From Vibrio viridaestus (lineage in GTDB: Bacteria > Pseudomonadota > Gammaproteobacteria > Enterobacterales > Vibrionaceae), in contig NZ_RJVQ01000013.1 in NCBI RefSeq assembly GCF_003856525.1, positions 53,161-117,160 of the forward strand: a DNA stretch of 64,000 bases, read 5' to 3'. Each line of letters opens with the position of its first letter. Position 1 is the stretch's first letter. Position numbers and translations under genes: made by a program. The notes beneath the pieces are model-generated. The model saw only the letters and a program-made list of their open reading frames with translations, made no database searches and was not told where the DNA came from. Positions 36,421 through 47,030 of this stretch are shown one piece after another.

Positions 36421-36923
36421 TGCAACCTCCCTGACGTCATTTGTAGTCGTTTGATTTCTACCAAGCCAGGCTGGTTACCACGGCTCAGCTCTAAAGCTTC
36501 AATCCGAATACCATATTGGCTTTGTAAGTAATCAATAAAGTCAACAAACTGGTTGAATGACGTAGGTTCAAACCAAACTTGATAACTGTCATCGCGCGGC
36601 TGCACACGAATGAGTTTCAGTCCATACTGTTGTGATGAGTTATTGATCATCTGGTTGAAAGGAATACTATTGTCGGCAGAAATTTGATCTGAACTTCTAC
36701 GTAGTGAAACAATTTGATTGGCCTGATTCTCAACCCAAGTTAATAATGCCCGTTCAGATGCAGCACGTGAGCGAGCGGATTCGACACTACTGATGGCCGG
36801 TTGCACCATACCAAAATAAATAACAAATATTCCCAAAGCTATGGCTAATATCGCCATGAGATTCTGCTCTCTTTTTGACAGAGATAACCACCAGCTTTTT
36901 ATTTTCGGAGACAGTTGCTTCAT
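36417..36923 (-). CDS. gspM: Type II secretion system protein M
   Basis: GspM/EpsM (168 residues) has a short cytosolic N-terminus, one membrane helix (about 20-42) and a periplasmic ferredoxin-like domain. It stabilises and partners GspL in the inner-membrane platform. The pattern WWLSLSKREQNLMAIL before the helix is typical. It overlaps gspN by 4 bp and follows gspL by 9 bp. Confidence 0.94.
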   Translation of the reverse strand: MKQLSPKIKSWWLSLSKREQNLMAILAIALGIFVIYFGMVQPAISSVESARSRAASERALLTWVENQANQIVSLRRSSDQISADNSIPFNQMINNSSQQYGLKLIRVQPRDDSYQVWFEPTSFNQFVDFIDYLQSQYGIRIEALELSRGNQPGLVEIKRLQMTSGRLQ

Positions 36924-36932
36924 ATTCTTAGC

Positions 36933-38138
36933 CTATTTCTCTGTCAATATATAGGAGCCGAAAACCTGATCATTAGAACGGTTTAAAGGGCCTTGCTGGA
37001 CTGCAAAAGAAGACTCAAGCGAAAGTCTGGCATCTTCAAATGCGTTAAAATCAGTACCTTTCAGATCAATTTTGATTTCAGCCCGAGACGCATCGTAACT
37101 CATATTCTGTAAATCAATATTTTTCTTCTCGCCTAACGCTACTGCAAACTTTTCGAATAATCCCAGAACCGATTGTCCCTGAGCGCCACCAGATAATACG
37201 GCAAGCTCGGAGCTAAATTGTCGTTTGAGATAACTAACCGTCGGAATTCGTTGTTTTTGAGGAAAAATTTGCCGGAAAATTCGCTCACTTTCCTGATGCA
37301 ACGCATTTGCTTCCTGATTCAATTTGACGGTTTGATAGGTCACCTGTCCGCCCCAAATAACGACAGTAAAGATTGCTGCGTAAGCGCATTTTTTCCATAT
37401 TGGCCAGTATTTTCCTTTGGCTGACTTAGGCTTAAACTCACCGGTGAGCAAGGTACAATTCTGTGCGATGACGCCTTTGGAAAGAAGCTCATAGGGCTCT
37501 GAGATTTGTAGACTGATGTCTGAATCAGCCACATTTTCCATATCAACTTGACTGTGATAAACAACATCTTGTTTCTTATCAGTATTATTCGAGTTGAAAG
37601 CATCATGATAGTAACTAAGCCAACCTTGAGGTATCGTTACCCCTTGCCAGAGTCCCTGACGAATTAACCATTCATCATTCAGTTTCAAACAGTGAATATT
37701 GGAATCATCAGGTAAGGCTAAGACCTCTGGCACAACCTTACTTACCGTAATGTTCCAGGCCTTAAATCGCTCGATAATGTGAAGAAACCACGCTTTATCC
37801 AAAACTGCAGCATAGACTTTGCTGCCCTGTTTAAATAGCTGAGCAACGTGAATATTTTCAATCTCTTCTGCGACCTTATCTTCCAAAAGAAAAGGCAGCG
37901 CTTTATCTAAATGGCGCATTTTTGCAACGGGCAGCTCGACCTCTTGCAAGTTAATATCTGCACCAGATAACAGTACATAGACAGAACGGTTCTGAGACAT
38001 TTCATAGAGAGTATCTAACTCATCATCAATATCAAAGCTGCCTTGATCCAAGACTTTGTTCTCTGTAAAAGACCAAGTCCACCAGATGGCAGATATACTC
38101 TGCTGATTACTTATCCGGATGATTAATGATTCGTTCAT
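36933..38138 (-). CDS. gspL: Type II secretion system protein L
   Basis: GspL/EpsL recruits the ATPase GspE to the membrane. From MNESLIIRIS the protein has 401 residues: an actin-like cytosolic domain (about 1-240) with LPFLLEDKVAEEIE, a membrane helix (about 255-272) and a periplasmic domain with FPQKQRIPTVSYLKRQ. The start is chosen by homology and by GGAGG just upstream; a TTG four codons earlier is possible. It overlaps gspK by 32 nt. Confidence 0.94.
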   Translation of the reverse strand: MNESLIIRISNQQSISAIWWTWSFTENKVLDQGSFDIDDELDTLYEMSQNRSVYVLLSGADINLQEVELPVAKMRHLDKALPFLLEDKVAEEIENIHVAQLFKQGSKVYAAVLDKAWFLHIIERFKAWNITVSKVVPEVLALPDDSNIHCLKLNDEWLIRQGLWQGVTIPQGWLSYYHDAFNSNNTDKKQDVVYHSQVDMENVADSDISLQISEPYELLSKGVIAQNCTLLTGEFKPKSAKGKYWPIWKKCAYAAIFTVVIWGGQVTYQTVKLNQEANALHQESERIFRQIFPQKQRIPTVSYLKRQFSSELAVLSGGAQGQSVLGLFEKFAVALGEKKNIDLQNMSYDASRAEIKIDLKGTDFNAFEDARLSLESSFAVQQGPLNRSNDQVFGSYILTEK

Positions 38139-39120
38139 CAACTCCTCCAAACCGACGTCTTACTACATTCACGTTTTTTCTATTTCCGCTATACATTAAA
38201 CTTCTGATTCTTATCTGAGACTGATTCACGTCGACTCTAGCGTCTAATTCAAAGAAAGCACTGTCGACAGTTAGGTAACCAATCGCATTGCTTAACACAT
38301 TTGAATCAATTGAAGCTATTGGGCTAATGGCAATAAACTCATCCAAACTCGCCCATCCATTGGAGGGTCTTTCTTGAATGATTGACTTAGCTGCGTCTTC
38401 ACTAAGATAAGGGTAAAAAAGAGCCGCCAAAAGAGGCCATTGTTCCTCAGCTACTGTATTAACATTTAAGCGCCAATCCGCAACAGGTAAGGCGCAAATT
38501 AACTGCATAAGCCGTCCCATTGACTTACCGCCAATATTCTGGATTGCTCTTATCTCACTTGCATCGGCAAGTAACCCATTCGGGGTCACATAGGATGGTG
38601 ATGTACTTTCATAAAATCGGTCCTCGACCCCGTAATTTGAATTCACCACCAAATCACTGTCCAAATATTCCCATGCGGACTCAGCCGCAACCTGAGCTTC
38701 ATAGCTATCGACTGACGTAGACTCAATAATGTGTTGGAGCACTTGTACCAGATACGGTTCAGAATTACTCCCTCCTGTAGCCGAAACGCCATTGAGAACA
38801 TTAATATTGAAACAGGCTTGCTTATCCACAATTCTCCCTGTGACTTGCCCATAATCCAGTGGGTATGTACGAGCACCGACAGCCCAAGGCTGACTTAAGT
38901 TCGTATTGTCAGAATCCTTAAAGCTCTGTTTTATCGCCGCTTCAGCTAAACCTTCCACCCCAAGAGCATACCAATAAGCCTGTTGATAGTCGGTTTGATG
39001 GGTCGCTCGCTTAAACTGCACAAAGAGCCTTTCCGTCATTGTTGCCGCAATCGAGACCATCATCGCCAGAATCAGCATCACAATGAGTAATGCAACCCCT
39101 GCTTGCTTGCGCTTAACCAT
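38107..39120 (-). CDS. gspK: Type II secretion system minor pseudopilin GspK
   Basis: GspK caps the pseudopilus tip with GspI and GspJ. The 337-residue protein begins MVKRKQAGVALLIVMLIL, with the prepilin peptidase site after AG and no glutamate at mature position 5, as is usual for this subunit. The large globular domain follows. The ATG at 39120 has a GAGAG ribosome site and overlaps gspJ by 8 nt; a frame 16 codons longer lies entirely inside gspJ. Confidence 0.93.
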   Translation of the reverse strand: MVKRKQAGVALLIVMLILAMMVSIAATMTERLFVQFKRATHQTDYQQAYWYALGVEGLAEAAIKQSFKDSDNTNLSQPWAVGARTYPLDYGQVTGRIVDKQACFNINVLNGVSATGGSNSEPYLVQVLQHIIESTSVDSYEAQVAAESAWEYLDSDLVVNSNYGVEDRFYESTSPSYVTPNGLLADASEIRAIQNIGGKSMGRLMQLICALPVADWRLNVNTVAEEQWPLLAALFYPYLSEDAAKSIIQERPSNGWASLDEFIAISPIASIDSNVLSNAIGYLTVDSAFFELDARVDVNQSQIRIRSLMYSGNRKNVNVVRRRFGGVDERIINHPDK

Positions 39121-39751
39121 CTGAACTCTCACTCGAGTCATAGCTGGCAATAAGATAAGTTCTTTCAATTTTACCGTAGTCTTCCAACGTCAATTCCACT
39201 GAAATCGCTTTAGGCAACACACCTTCTTGTTCCCAAACGGTGTACCACTTATCTTTATAATAAAAACGAACATTGAATGCCGATACATGCTCTAAAATCG
39301 GAGTAATATTGCCTGTATCGCCAACCGTTGTATCTGGGTAGCGCCACCAAACTCTCTCGAGTTTACCTCCGTGTAAACGATAACCGACCTTGGTTACCTC
39401 TCCTCGAGGAAATTGCCACTGATGGTTTCCCCACCCCAAACGGGTGAAAAGTAAACTATAGCCCTGACCACCGAGCAGACCATCCTGCCAATATAGCTTC
39501 ATCGTTTCGGCTTCTTCACCATTGGTTCGAAACTGACGATCGGCTATTTGTCTAAAATCGCTATCCAACGTGACAATAGCCTTTTGCAGTCGATTTATCT
39601 GCTCACTTTTCTTAGAAGAAACATCATTACTCACTTGAACCTGATATAAGATCTGATATGCAAGCAGACTCAACATTGCCAAAATAACGATAGCCACCAG
39701 CATTTCAATGAGCGTAAAGCCTTTAGAGTTATGACGACGATTTAGCAACAT
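39113..39751 (-). CDS. gspJ: Type II secretion system minor pseudopilin GspJ
   Basis: This 212-residue minor pseudopilin has the prepilin signal KGFTLIEMLVAIVIL (cleavage before F, E5 present), followed by the hydrophobic helix and a globular domain. It forms the pseudopilus tip complex with GspI and GspK. It overlaps gspI by 23 nt and gspK by 8 nt. Confidence 0.94.
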   Translation of the reverse strand: MLLNRRHNSKGFTLIEMLVAIVILAMLSLLAYQILYQVQVSNDVSSKKSEQINRLQKAIVTLDSDFRQIADRQFRTNGEEAETMKLYWQDGLLGGQGYSLLFTRLGWGNHQWQFPRGEVTKVGYRLHGGKLERVWWRYPDTTVGDTGNITPILEHVSAFNVRFYYKDKWYTVWEQEGVLPKAISVELTLEDYGKIERTYLIASYDSSESSDG

Positions 39752-40091
39752 AACTCCTTACCGTCACAATAGGTGACCCATTTTTCTGGGTTGAGACAGA
39801 GACATCGAAGGCCTGTAATCGATTATTTGCAGTCGGCACCAATTTTACTGACCAAAACCATGTCCGATTTGCCATATCAGAACTTCCGGACTTGGCGGCT
39901 ATTTTCTTTGGGTTGAGCATAAGTAACGCCATCTGATTATCGGCAACTAATGCTGCGAACATCTTCTCTTCAAGATATGACTCAGTATCGATATTTTGAC
40001 TGACAGCCCTTATAACACTGATCGACGCTACTGCAAAAATAGCCAGAGCGACTAATACTTCGATGAGCGTCATTCCTTTAAGACGTTTCAT
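39729..40091 (-). CDS. gspI: Type II secretion system minor pseudopilin GspI
   Basis: This 120-residue minor pseudopilin begins MKRLKGMTLIEVLVALAIF, a short leader cleaved after G with E5 present. It initiates assembly of the pseudopilus tip with GspJ and GspK. It overlaps gspH by 4 nt, suggesting translational coupling. Confidence 0.94.
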   Translation of the reverse strand: MKRLKGMTLIEVLVALAIFAVASISVIRAVSQNIDTESYLEEKMFAALVADNQMALLMLNPKKIAAKSGSSDMANRTWFWSVKLVPTANNRLQAFDVSVSTQKNGSPIVTVRSYVAKSSS

Positions 40092-40645
40092 TGCCCTTCC
40101 TTAAGGACTAAATCACCACCATCCGTCGCAGAAATACTCATTACAGAGCCATTTTTCTTGTTTATCGTTAACGTGAATGACGTCATCATGCCATTGGGAT
40201 AAATCATAATTTGTGGCTCAGATTTTGGTTTATCGGACAATGCATCGTCATCACTATTAGGTTGGTAAAGTCTCTCCTTATCGAGCCAAACATCACCACC
40301 AGCCGATACTATGATTTGCTCATCTGATGCAAGCTGTAGCTCTGAGTTCATCATTTCATTAGGAACTGGAGCCCACGTTCCTTTTAGCCACTGCGTAAAC
40401 ACAACGGAGGGTGGGTTGTCAGTTACAGTTACTCCATAGCTTCTTCCGCTAAGAATCGCATCTTCCTGAAGTAAACTTATCCTCTGATAAAGCGAATGAG
40501 CATCACGGTCATCGGCATCTGAACTTCCAAAAGGAATTGAAGAGATGGCAACAATACTCACCAGAGCCATGACAACTAAAACCAACAATATTTCCAATAA
40601 CGTGAAACCTTGTTGGTTTTGCTTTCTAATCACAATAGCACTCAT
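40088..40645 (-). CDS. gspH: Type II secretion system minor pseudopilin GspH
   Basis: This 185-residue minor pseudopilin carries the prepilin signal QGFTLLEILLVLVVMAL with E5 present and a beta-rich C-terminal domain. It links the tip complex to the GspG shaft. It lies 11 bp after gspG and overlaps gspI by 4 nt. Confidence 0.93.
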   Translation of the reverse strand: MSAIVIRKQNQQGFTLLEILLVLVVMALVSIVAISSIPFGSSDADDRDAHSLYQRISLLQEDAILSGRSYGVTVTDNPPSVVFTQWLKGTWAPVPNEMMNSELQLASDEQIIVSAGGDVWLDKERLYQPNSDDDALSDKPKSEPQIMIYPNGMMTSFTLTINKKNGSVMSISATDGGDLVLKEGQ

Positions 40646-40656
40646 GCAGATTAGAT

Positions 40657-41094
40657 TTATTCGTAATCCAGCATATTCCAGTTACCAATATCCGCATTGG
40701 CACCCTCGCCACCTTCTTGTCCATCAGCACCATAGGTGAAAACATCTACAACACCATGGTCTCCAGGGCTTAAGTACAAATACGGTCTGCCCCAAGGATC
40801 ATTTGGCAATCGTTTAATATAACCGCCATCACGATAGTTGCGAGGTTCTGGATTAGAAGGTTTCGTTGCCAGGGCTTCAAGCCCTTGGTCAGTTGTAGGA
40901 TAGACACTGTTATCAAGCTTATAAGTATCCAACGCATTTTCTAAAGCCACGATATTGGCTATCGCGATTTTCTGATCCGCTTTTTCCTTGTTCCCCATTA
41001 AATTAGGAACAACCACACTAGCAAGGAGACCGATAATGACGATTACAACCATGAGCTCCAGTAGCGTAAAACCCGTCTGACGTTTTTTATTCAT
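40657..41094 (-). CDS. gspG: Type II secretion system major pseudopilin GspG
   Basis: This 145-residue major pseudopilin has the prepilin signal TGFTLLELMVVIVIIG and the conserved shaft domain (NKEKADQKIAIANIVALENAL, then WGRPYLYLSPGDHG calcium-site region). It is processed by the prepilin peptidase PilD, whose gene is not in this window. It lies 30 bp after gspF and 11 bp before gspH. Confidence 0.97.
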   Translation of the reverse strand: MNKKRQTGFTLLELMVVIVIIGLLASVVVPNLMGNKEKADQKIAIANIVALENALDTYKLDNSVYPTTDQGLEALATKPSNPEPRNYRDGGYIKRLPNDPWGRPYLYLSPGDHGVVDVFTYGADGQEGGEGANADIGNWNMLDYE

Positions 41095-41124
41095 TTGTAT
41101 ATCAACCTTAAATTATGTGTGATT

Positions 41125-42351
41125 CTAACGAGACATTAGATTATTCATTTCGAGAATTGGCATCAGCGTAGCCATAACAATAAAGAGAACAAACCCAGCC
41201 ATAATGGCTATCAGTGCTGGCGTAAAGAGACCGAGTGCAATATTCACGGTCGACTCAAACTGATTATCTTGGTTATCCGCTGCACTGATCAGCATATTTT
41301 CAAGCTCTCCACTTTGTTCTCCACTAGCAATCATATGCAGCATCATAGGAGGAAATAGACTGGTCGTTTGTAACGCTTTTCTCAAGCTAGTTCCTTCACG
41401 GACTCTATCCGTCGCTTCTTCGACCTTTTTCTTCATGAAGACATTAGTGACAACATCGCCAGCCACCTTCATCGCATCTAGGATAGGAATATTACTCGAA
41501 GCACAAATTGCCAGTGTTCGCGCAAAGCGAGCCGTATTCAGCCCCTTAACTACGGTACCCAGTAATGGTAGCGAGATTATTTTTTTATCAAATTTCAGTC
41601 GATATTCACTCTGAGCCAAAAGCCATCGACAACTAAGCCAAATCAGAGTGCCCAAGATCAAAATAAACCACCACCATTGCTGAGCAAACTCGCTCATCGC
41701 AATTAAAACATGAGTTGACGTGGGTAAGTCTTGTCCAGTTTGAATAAACTGATCGATAATTTTCGGCACCACCGCGGTAAGTAAAATAGTAATAATGGCC
41801 AAAGAAAACACCATCAGAATAATGGGATAAAGTAGTACTTGCAGGATCTTATTACGCATGGATTGACGGTGTTCGGTATACGATGCTAAACGCTCTAAAA
41901 TGAGATCTAAGTGACCTGACTTTTCTCCCGCAGACACCATAGCTCTGTATAGCTGATCAAAAATATTAGGGAACTCATTTAACCCATCCGCAAGCGTATA
42001 CCCTTCATTGACCTTAGCTCTAACCGTTGTGATAACTGCTCGAACCTTTGGCTTTTCCGCCTGTTCAGAAATAGCCTGTAGGCAGGCTTCCAACGGCATT
42101 CCGGATTTGAGTAATGTTGACAACTGACGGGTAAACAGCGCTATTTCATGAATATTCATCCGTCCAGAGACACTTCGCTGCTTAGCTGAAGATGAACGGA
42201 TATTGCTTTTACCCTTCCCAGTTTCAACTGAAACAGGGATTAAGCCCTGATTTTTAAGAGATTGGCGAATCTGCCGAGCACTATCCCCCTCAAGAACGCC
42301 TTTCTTTGTTCTTCCTTTATTATCTATCGCCTGATACTCAAAAACTGCCAT
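41125..42351 (-). CDS. gspF: Type II secretion system inner-membrane protein GspF
   Basis: GspF/EpsF is the polytopic platform protein of the secretion system. The 408 residues have two GspF repeats, each with a cytosolic helical bundle, and three membrane helices (near 170-190, 220-240 and 375-400). FTRQLSTLLKSGMPLEACL is the family hallmark. Its first base is the last base of the gspE stop codon, showing coupling. Confidence 0.97.
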   Translation of the reverse strand: MAVFEYQAIDNKGRTKKGVLEGDSARQIRQSLKNQGLIPVSVETGKGKSNIRSSSAKQRSVSGRMNIHEIALFTRQLSTLLKSGMPLEACLQAISEQAEKPKVRAVITTVRAKVNEGYTLADGLNEFPNIFDQLYRAMVSAGEKSGHLDLILERLASYTEHRQSMRNKILQVLLYPIILMVFSLAIITILLTAVVPKIIDQFIQTGQDLPTSTHVLIAMSEFAQQWWWFILILGTLIWLSCRWLLAQSEYRLKFDKKIISLPLLGTVVKGLNTARFARTLAICASSNIPILDAMKVAGDVVTNVFMKKKVEEATDRVREGTSLRKALQTTSLFPPMMLHMIASGEQSGELENMLISAADNQDNQFESTVNIALGLFTPALIAIMAGFVLFIVMATLMPILEMNNLMSR

Positions 42352-43805
42352 TAGGATTCCTCGGTCACTCTCACTACCTCTTCTATAGTAGTGATACCTA
42401 GCCTAACTTTATCTAATCCATCATGACGAATACTTGGAGTACGTTTACGCATGTAAGCTTCAATTTCCTGTTCACTAGCATTTTTATGAATCAGTGATGT
42501 AACAACATCATCAACAATTAATAATTCATGGATACCAGTCCTACCTTTGTAGCCTTTGAAGTTACATTTTTCACATCCTTTCGCTGCGTATAAAGTTAAG
42601 TTCTCAGCAGAAGACAGATTAAAATATGCCTTTTGTGTGTCACTCGCTAAATAAGATTCACGGCAATCAGGGCAAAGCGTTCTCACTAACCGCTGAGCAA
42701 GCACTCCAATTAGTGATGAGGAGATAAGAAAAGATTCGATACCCATATCTTTTAAGCGTGTAATAGCACCGATCGCTGTATTGGTGTGTAAAGTCGACAT
42801 CACCAAATGCCCAGTTAGTGAGGCCTGCACAGCAATCTGGGCTGTCTCAAGATCACGTATCTCACCAACCATTACAACATCAGGGTCCTGACGCAATATG
42901 GCTCGAAGTCCACGAGAAAATGTCATATCGACTTTGGGATTGACTTGTGTCTGACCAATACCATCAATATCAAACTCGATAGGATCTTCGACTGTGAGAA
43001 TATTTTTTTCATTACAATCGAGCTCTTGAAGTCCTGCATATAACGTGGTCGATTTACCCGAACCAGTAGGACCAGTAACCAATAAGATGCCATGAGGTCG
43101 CTGAATCAAAGTACGAAAAGCTTCATGATTAGACTCGGTCATTCCCAAGCTGTATAGGTCCAAACGTGTCGCATTCTTATCAAGTATCCTCAATACGACT
43201 CGCTCACCATGGGAAGAAGGCATGGTAGAAACCCTAACATCTACTGCCCGGCCACCAATTCGCAACGATATACGCCCATCCTGAGGCACACGCTTTTCAG
43301 CGATATCAAGTCTGGCCATTACTTTAACTCTAGAGACAAGCAAAGGAGCAAGCTTTCTATTTGGTGTCAAAACGTCCCGCAAAACACCATCAACTCGAAA
43401 ACGAATCGACAAGGATGTTTCAAACGTCTCAATATGAATATCGGATGCGCCTTCTTTAATTGCCTCACTTAACATGGCATTAATTAGCTTGATAATTGGA
43501 GCATCATCGTCCGAATCGAGTAAATCCTGATTTTTTGGTAATTCTTCTGCTAGTGAAAAGAAGTCTTCATCCGAACTTAGATTTTCCATAATCTGCCGTG
43601 CTTCAGAGGCGTCTTTTTGATACACCTCCGTCAATACAGCTTCAAAATCATCATCCTTAATGCTAGTAAGGCTAAATGGTACTTTTAGAACTCTATGAGC
43701 CTCTTGAAGAGCCTCTAGATTGAGAGGCTCAACGTAAAACAGTGTCTCTGGCTCGGTATAAACCAACTTAAAACGGCTGGCAAAACCATAGGGCAAGCGT
43801 TCCAT
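42351..43805 (-). CDS. gspE: Type II secretion ATPase GspE
   Basis: GspE/EpsE is the hexameric ATPase that powers secretion. The 484 residues show Walker [10 protein letters not shown], the Asp box and His box ([14 protein letters not shown]), Walker B region and the C-terminal zinc domain with CPDC and CEKC. The ATG follows AAGGAG, and an in-frame stop lies 15 bp upstream, so no longer start is possible. The N-terminus begins directly at [15 protein letters not shown], about 15 residues shorter than V. cholerae EpsE as I recall it. The missing part precedes the GspL-binding N1 domain. Confidence 0.96.
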   Translation of the reverse strand: MERLPYGFASRFKLVYTEPETLFYVEPLNLEALQEAHRVLKVPFSLTSIKDDDFEAVLTEVYQKDASEARQIMENLSSDEDFFSLAEELPKNQDLLDSDDDAPIIKLINAMLSEAIKEGASDIHIETFETSLSIRFRVDGVLRDVLTPNRKLAPLLVSRVKVMARLDIAEKRVPQDGRISLRIGGRAVDVRVSTMPSSHGERVVLRILDKNATRLDLYSLGMTESNHEAFRTLIQRPHGILLVTGPTGSGKSTTLYAGLQELDCNEKNILTVEDPIEFDIDGIGQTQVNPKVDMTFSRGLRAILRQDPDVVMVGEIRDLETAQIAVQASLTGHLVMSTLHTNTAIGAITRLKDMGIESFLISSSLIGVLAQRLVRTLCPDCRESYLASDTQKAYFNLSSAENLTLYAAKGCEKCNFKGYKGRTGIHELLIVDDVVTSLIHKNASEQEIEAYMRKRTPSIRHDGLDKVRLGITTIEEVVRVTEES

Positions 43806-43807
43806 TG

Positions 43808-45901
43808 TTACTCCTTCTTAGATTCCATTTGATCTATGAAAGCTTGTATCTCTGGAGCATGTTGAATATCTTGGCCAAACTCAGGCATGACAGGTGGCTT
43901 CTTATCACCCATCAGTTTTAAGTTATCCTGAGCCTTATAAAGCTGTTCCGCGCGCAAGTAGTTATATTTACGCTGAGTAACGCCATCAGCTGTCACGCCA
44001 TCGCGAATAATGGTTGGCTTGATAAATACCATTAGATTCTTCTTCTCAACCTTAGTGCTGGTCGAGCGGAATAAATAACCTAAAAGAGGAATATCGCCCA
44101 GAAGCGGCACTTTAGATTCACTTTCTTGTGTACGCTCATCAATCAGCCCCCCCAAAACCAACATCTGCCCGTCTTGAACCATGACAGTCGTATTGAGTTG
44201 ACGTTTTCCGAATCGAACATCTACTGCGCCATCAGCGGCTAAAACATTGGAGACTTCTTGCTCGATATTGAGTTGAACTGAGTCACCTTCGTTAATTTGC
44301 GGCACAACTTTTAACTTTATACCGACTTCCTTACGGTCAACCGTTTGGAATGGATTGCTATTATTCGAACTGGATGTCGAACCTGTTAAAACCGGCACTT
44401 CTTCGCCAACGATAAAGGACGCTTCACCATTGTCCATTACGGTGATGCTTGGAGAAGACAAAATATTGGACTGTGAATCCGTGGAAACCGCATTAATCAA
44501 TGCAGTCCAGTCACCCATCATAATACTTACAGCTGCACCTTCTACACCACTTAGCGCATCCGCTAAGCTAGAATAATCGCCGGAGTTTGTCGTGGTATAA
44601 GAGTGACGTGTACCGCTACTATCATAGTAGTATTCTGTCGCTGTCTGGTCTTTGGCTTCTTCTAAGCCGACCATGACATCTCCAATATTACTCCCCGTAT
44701 TACCGTACTGAATCACTGAACCACTTTCTATCGACCCCCATTGGACACCGAGATTGATGCCATCCCCTTCATTCATCTCAACTATCAGAGCTTCTATCAG
44801 AACTTGGGCCCGACGAATATCAAGCTGAGAGATTACATTTAACATCGACTTCATAATGTCATGAGGGGCGGTTAGAACAAGAGAGTTCGTTGCATCATGC
44901 GCAGCAATCATCACATCCCCGCTAGCAGTGCTAACGTTAGCGACAGAGGAACCTGATGAAGACGCGCCAGAGCTAGGCGTAGAGCCACCACCAGAAACAC
45001 TAACCGTACCTTTATTTTTACTCTGAGCCTGCATATTCTCCGACACGCCCTTTAGTACGTTAACCATATCTTTTGCTTTGGCATATTTGAGGTAGACAAC
45101 ACGGGTATTCCCTTGAGTCGCCATCTCAACATCCATCTGAGTAATCAAGTTATGGATTCTCGTACGCACTTTAGGTTCACCAGAAATGAGAACAGAGTTT
45201 GTTCTTTCATCAGCAACCAGTTTAGGCTTTAACATATCAGGTGTATCTTTTGCGTCTGCTTTATTCAAAGCATCTACAATACGAACAATTTCTGATGCTG
45301 ATGCATTGCGTAACGCAACAACATCCACATCAGTATTACCAACCTGATCAACGCGACGAATAATTTCAGCTAGGCGATCAACAACCGCTGATGTACCAGT
45401 AAGAAGGATGATATTGGCTGGATCGTAATGCACGACATTACCAGAGCCCGCATTATTGACGAGTTGACGCAATAATGGAGATAACTCTTTTACAGAAACG
45501 TTATGAACTGCAACCACTCGGGTAATAACACTATCGGCATACGTTTTATCCCCATCCCCGACAACAGGAATGGCAGACATTTTCGCATCTTTTGCTTTTA
45601 CTACTTTGAGCACGCCATCTTTCATTTCAATGACAGAAAAACCGTAAACTTCCAAAACGTTTAGAAAGAAACTGTAGTACTGTTTTTCAGTCAGAGCGTC
45701 GTAACTCTTAACATCTATTTTCCCGCGGACAGAAGGATCAACAATGATTGTTTTATGTAAATTACGCCCAACAATATTGATGAACTCTTGAATATCCGTG
45801 CCTTTAAAACTCACATTATATTCGTTCGCTAACGCTAACGGAGAAAAAACGAGGCTTCCCGCTAATAACCATGTACTTCTTTGTCGTAGCCAATGCTTCA
45901 C
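43808..45901 (-). CDS. gspD: Type II secretion outer-membrane secretin GspD
   Basis: GspD/EpsD forms the outer-membrane pore. The 697-residue precursor has a signal peptide (about 1-25, ending ALANE), then N0, N1, N2 and N3 domains, with a glycine/serine linker around residues 300-320 in N3, and the C-terminal secretin domain with [16 protein letters not shown]. The S-domain at the end should bind a pilotin, encoded elsewhere. The stop is 2 bp before gspE, and gspC lies 34 bp upstream. Confidence 0.97.
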   Translation of the reverse strand: MKHWLRQRSTWLLAGSLVFSPLALANEYNVSFKGTDIQEFINIVGRNLHKTIIVDPSVRGKIDVKSYDALTEKQYYSFFLNVLEVYGFSVIEMKDGVLKVVKAKDAKMSAIPVVGDGDKTYADSVITRVVAVHNVSVKELSPLLRQLVNNAGSGNVVHYDPANIILLTGTSAVVDRLAEIIRRVDQVGNTDVDVVALRNASASEIVRIVDALNKADAKDTPDMLKPKLVADERTNSVLISGEPKVRTRIHNLITQMDVEMATQGNTRVVYLKYAKAKDMVNVLKGVSENMQAQSKNKGTVSVSGGGSTPSSGASSSGSSVANVSTASGDVMIAAHDATNSLVLTAPHDIMKSMLNVISQLDIRRAQVLIEALIVEMNEGDGINLGVQWGSIESGSVIQYGNTGSNIGDVMVGLEEAKDQTATEYYYDSSGTRHSYTTTNSGDYSSLADALSGVEGAAVSIMMGDWTALINAVSTDSQSNILSSPSITVMDNGEASFIVGEEVPVLTGSTSSSNNSNPFQTVDRKEVGIKLKVVPQINEGDSVQLNIEQEVSNVLAADGAVDVRFGKRQLNTTVMVQDGQMLVLGGLIDERTQESESKVPLLGDIPLLGYLFRSTSTKVEKKNLMVFIKPTIIRDGVTADGVTQRKYNYLRAEQLYKAQDNLKLMGDKKPPVMPEFGQDIQHAPEIQAFIDQMESKKE

Positions 45902-45935
45902 GTCTTATTTACTCCTAAATCACTGTGTAGCGACG

Positions 45936-46826
45936 TTATAACTGAATGTTAATTTGTTGTTCTTTACCATTGCGAAACACCAACAAATCTAATGATCCAG
46001 TTGTAAACAACTCTTCTATTACTGATGGTATTCGCTCTGAATCTGATAATTTAATGCCGTTGACTTCAAGGGCAACATCCCCAGGTTCCAATTCTGTAGA
46101 CTCAAATAAGACTTTTGACTGCCCCGGGTTAAGCTTATAGCCAATCACTTTGCCATCCTCTCTGAACTCGGAGAAACTTAGAAAACGTGATATTTGGTTA
46201 GGATCTGTCATTACGGCATCTCGAACACCTTCTAATGACTCAACCGGCTCAACATGACTATTCGATACATCCCTCGAAGATAAACCCTCTTTATGACTGC
46301 CTGAAATATCCGAGCCGTTAGCTGGGGGATTCTCTTCTAAAAATAGGGTTTCTTCGCGTCCTTGGTTATTAATGATGACCCTATCTTCCAGCACCGCTAT
46401 TAGCTTCGCTTTAGAACCATCAAGAGGCTCATCAATTCCATAAGTCTGTTGAGTTCCTTGGTTGGAGATAATAGCCAAACTACTACTTCGATCAGCAGCA
46501 TAAACTAACCCCACTAGTTTTAAACTCAATTTCGTCTTTGGTGCGTTGGTGTTCAATTGTTTTTCTTTTGGTTGTTTTTCATTTACCGATTTGATTCCAA
46601 ATAAATTTGCTGATTTAATCGAACTAAGATCAACTCTAATATTCTCTGCCTGCACCTCAGTATTTGCTGGTTTCCACTTTTGAACATCCGTGGTTTTTAC
46701 AGGAAACCACACTAACTCTCCCAGCTTCCATACACTAAGGAAAAGTAGAAAACAAAATAGCACGAGGCTCAATTGCCCCTGGTGAGATTGCCAATATTTT
46801 TGAAATGTAAACCAACTCAAGGACAC
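45936..46826 (-). CDS. gspC: Type II secretion system protein C
   Basis: GspC/EpsC links the inner-membrane platform to the secretin. The 296 residues show a cytosolic N-terminus, one membrane helix (about 17-37), the periplasmic HR domain (about 85-160, LSLKLVGLVYAADRSSSLAII) and a C-terminal PDZ domain (about 205-296, LEPGDVALEVNGIKLSDSE). The apparent start codon is GTG with an AGGG element very close by. It is the first gene of the gspC-N operon and is divergent from hslR; the 204-bp gap should hold both promoters. Confidence 0.94.
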   Translation of the reverse strand: MSLSWFTFQKYWQSHQGQLSLVLFCFLLFLSVWKLGELVWFPVKTTDVQKWKPANTEVQAENIRVDLSSIKSANLFGIKSVNEKQPKEKQLNTNAPKTKLSLKLVGLVYAADRSSSLAIISNQGTQQTYGIDEPLDGSKAKLIAVLEDRVIINNQGREETLFLEENPPANGSDISGSHKEGLSSRDVSNSHVEPVESLEGVRDAVMTDPNQISRFLSFSEFREDGKVIGYKLNPGQSKVLFESTELEPGDVALEVNGIKLSDSERIPSVIEELFTTGSLDLLVFRNGKEQQINIQL

Positions 46827-47030
46827 GTTCCCTGTTTTTTTATTAATGAAAAATGGTGATTTCTGCCGCCAGTTTCTCTGATAACTAGCAGAAAACCATC
46901 AAAATAGACCATATTCTATTTTTCGTACCACTTTAAGTAAAGCGTCCTCCCCCTTGAATTAAGAGCTTGAGACACCATTAATACACCATAAGAGTATATG
47001 ATAAACAGCAGTTAGAGGATAAAACCACAA

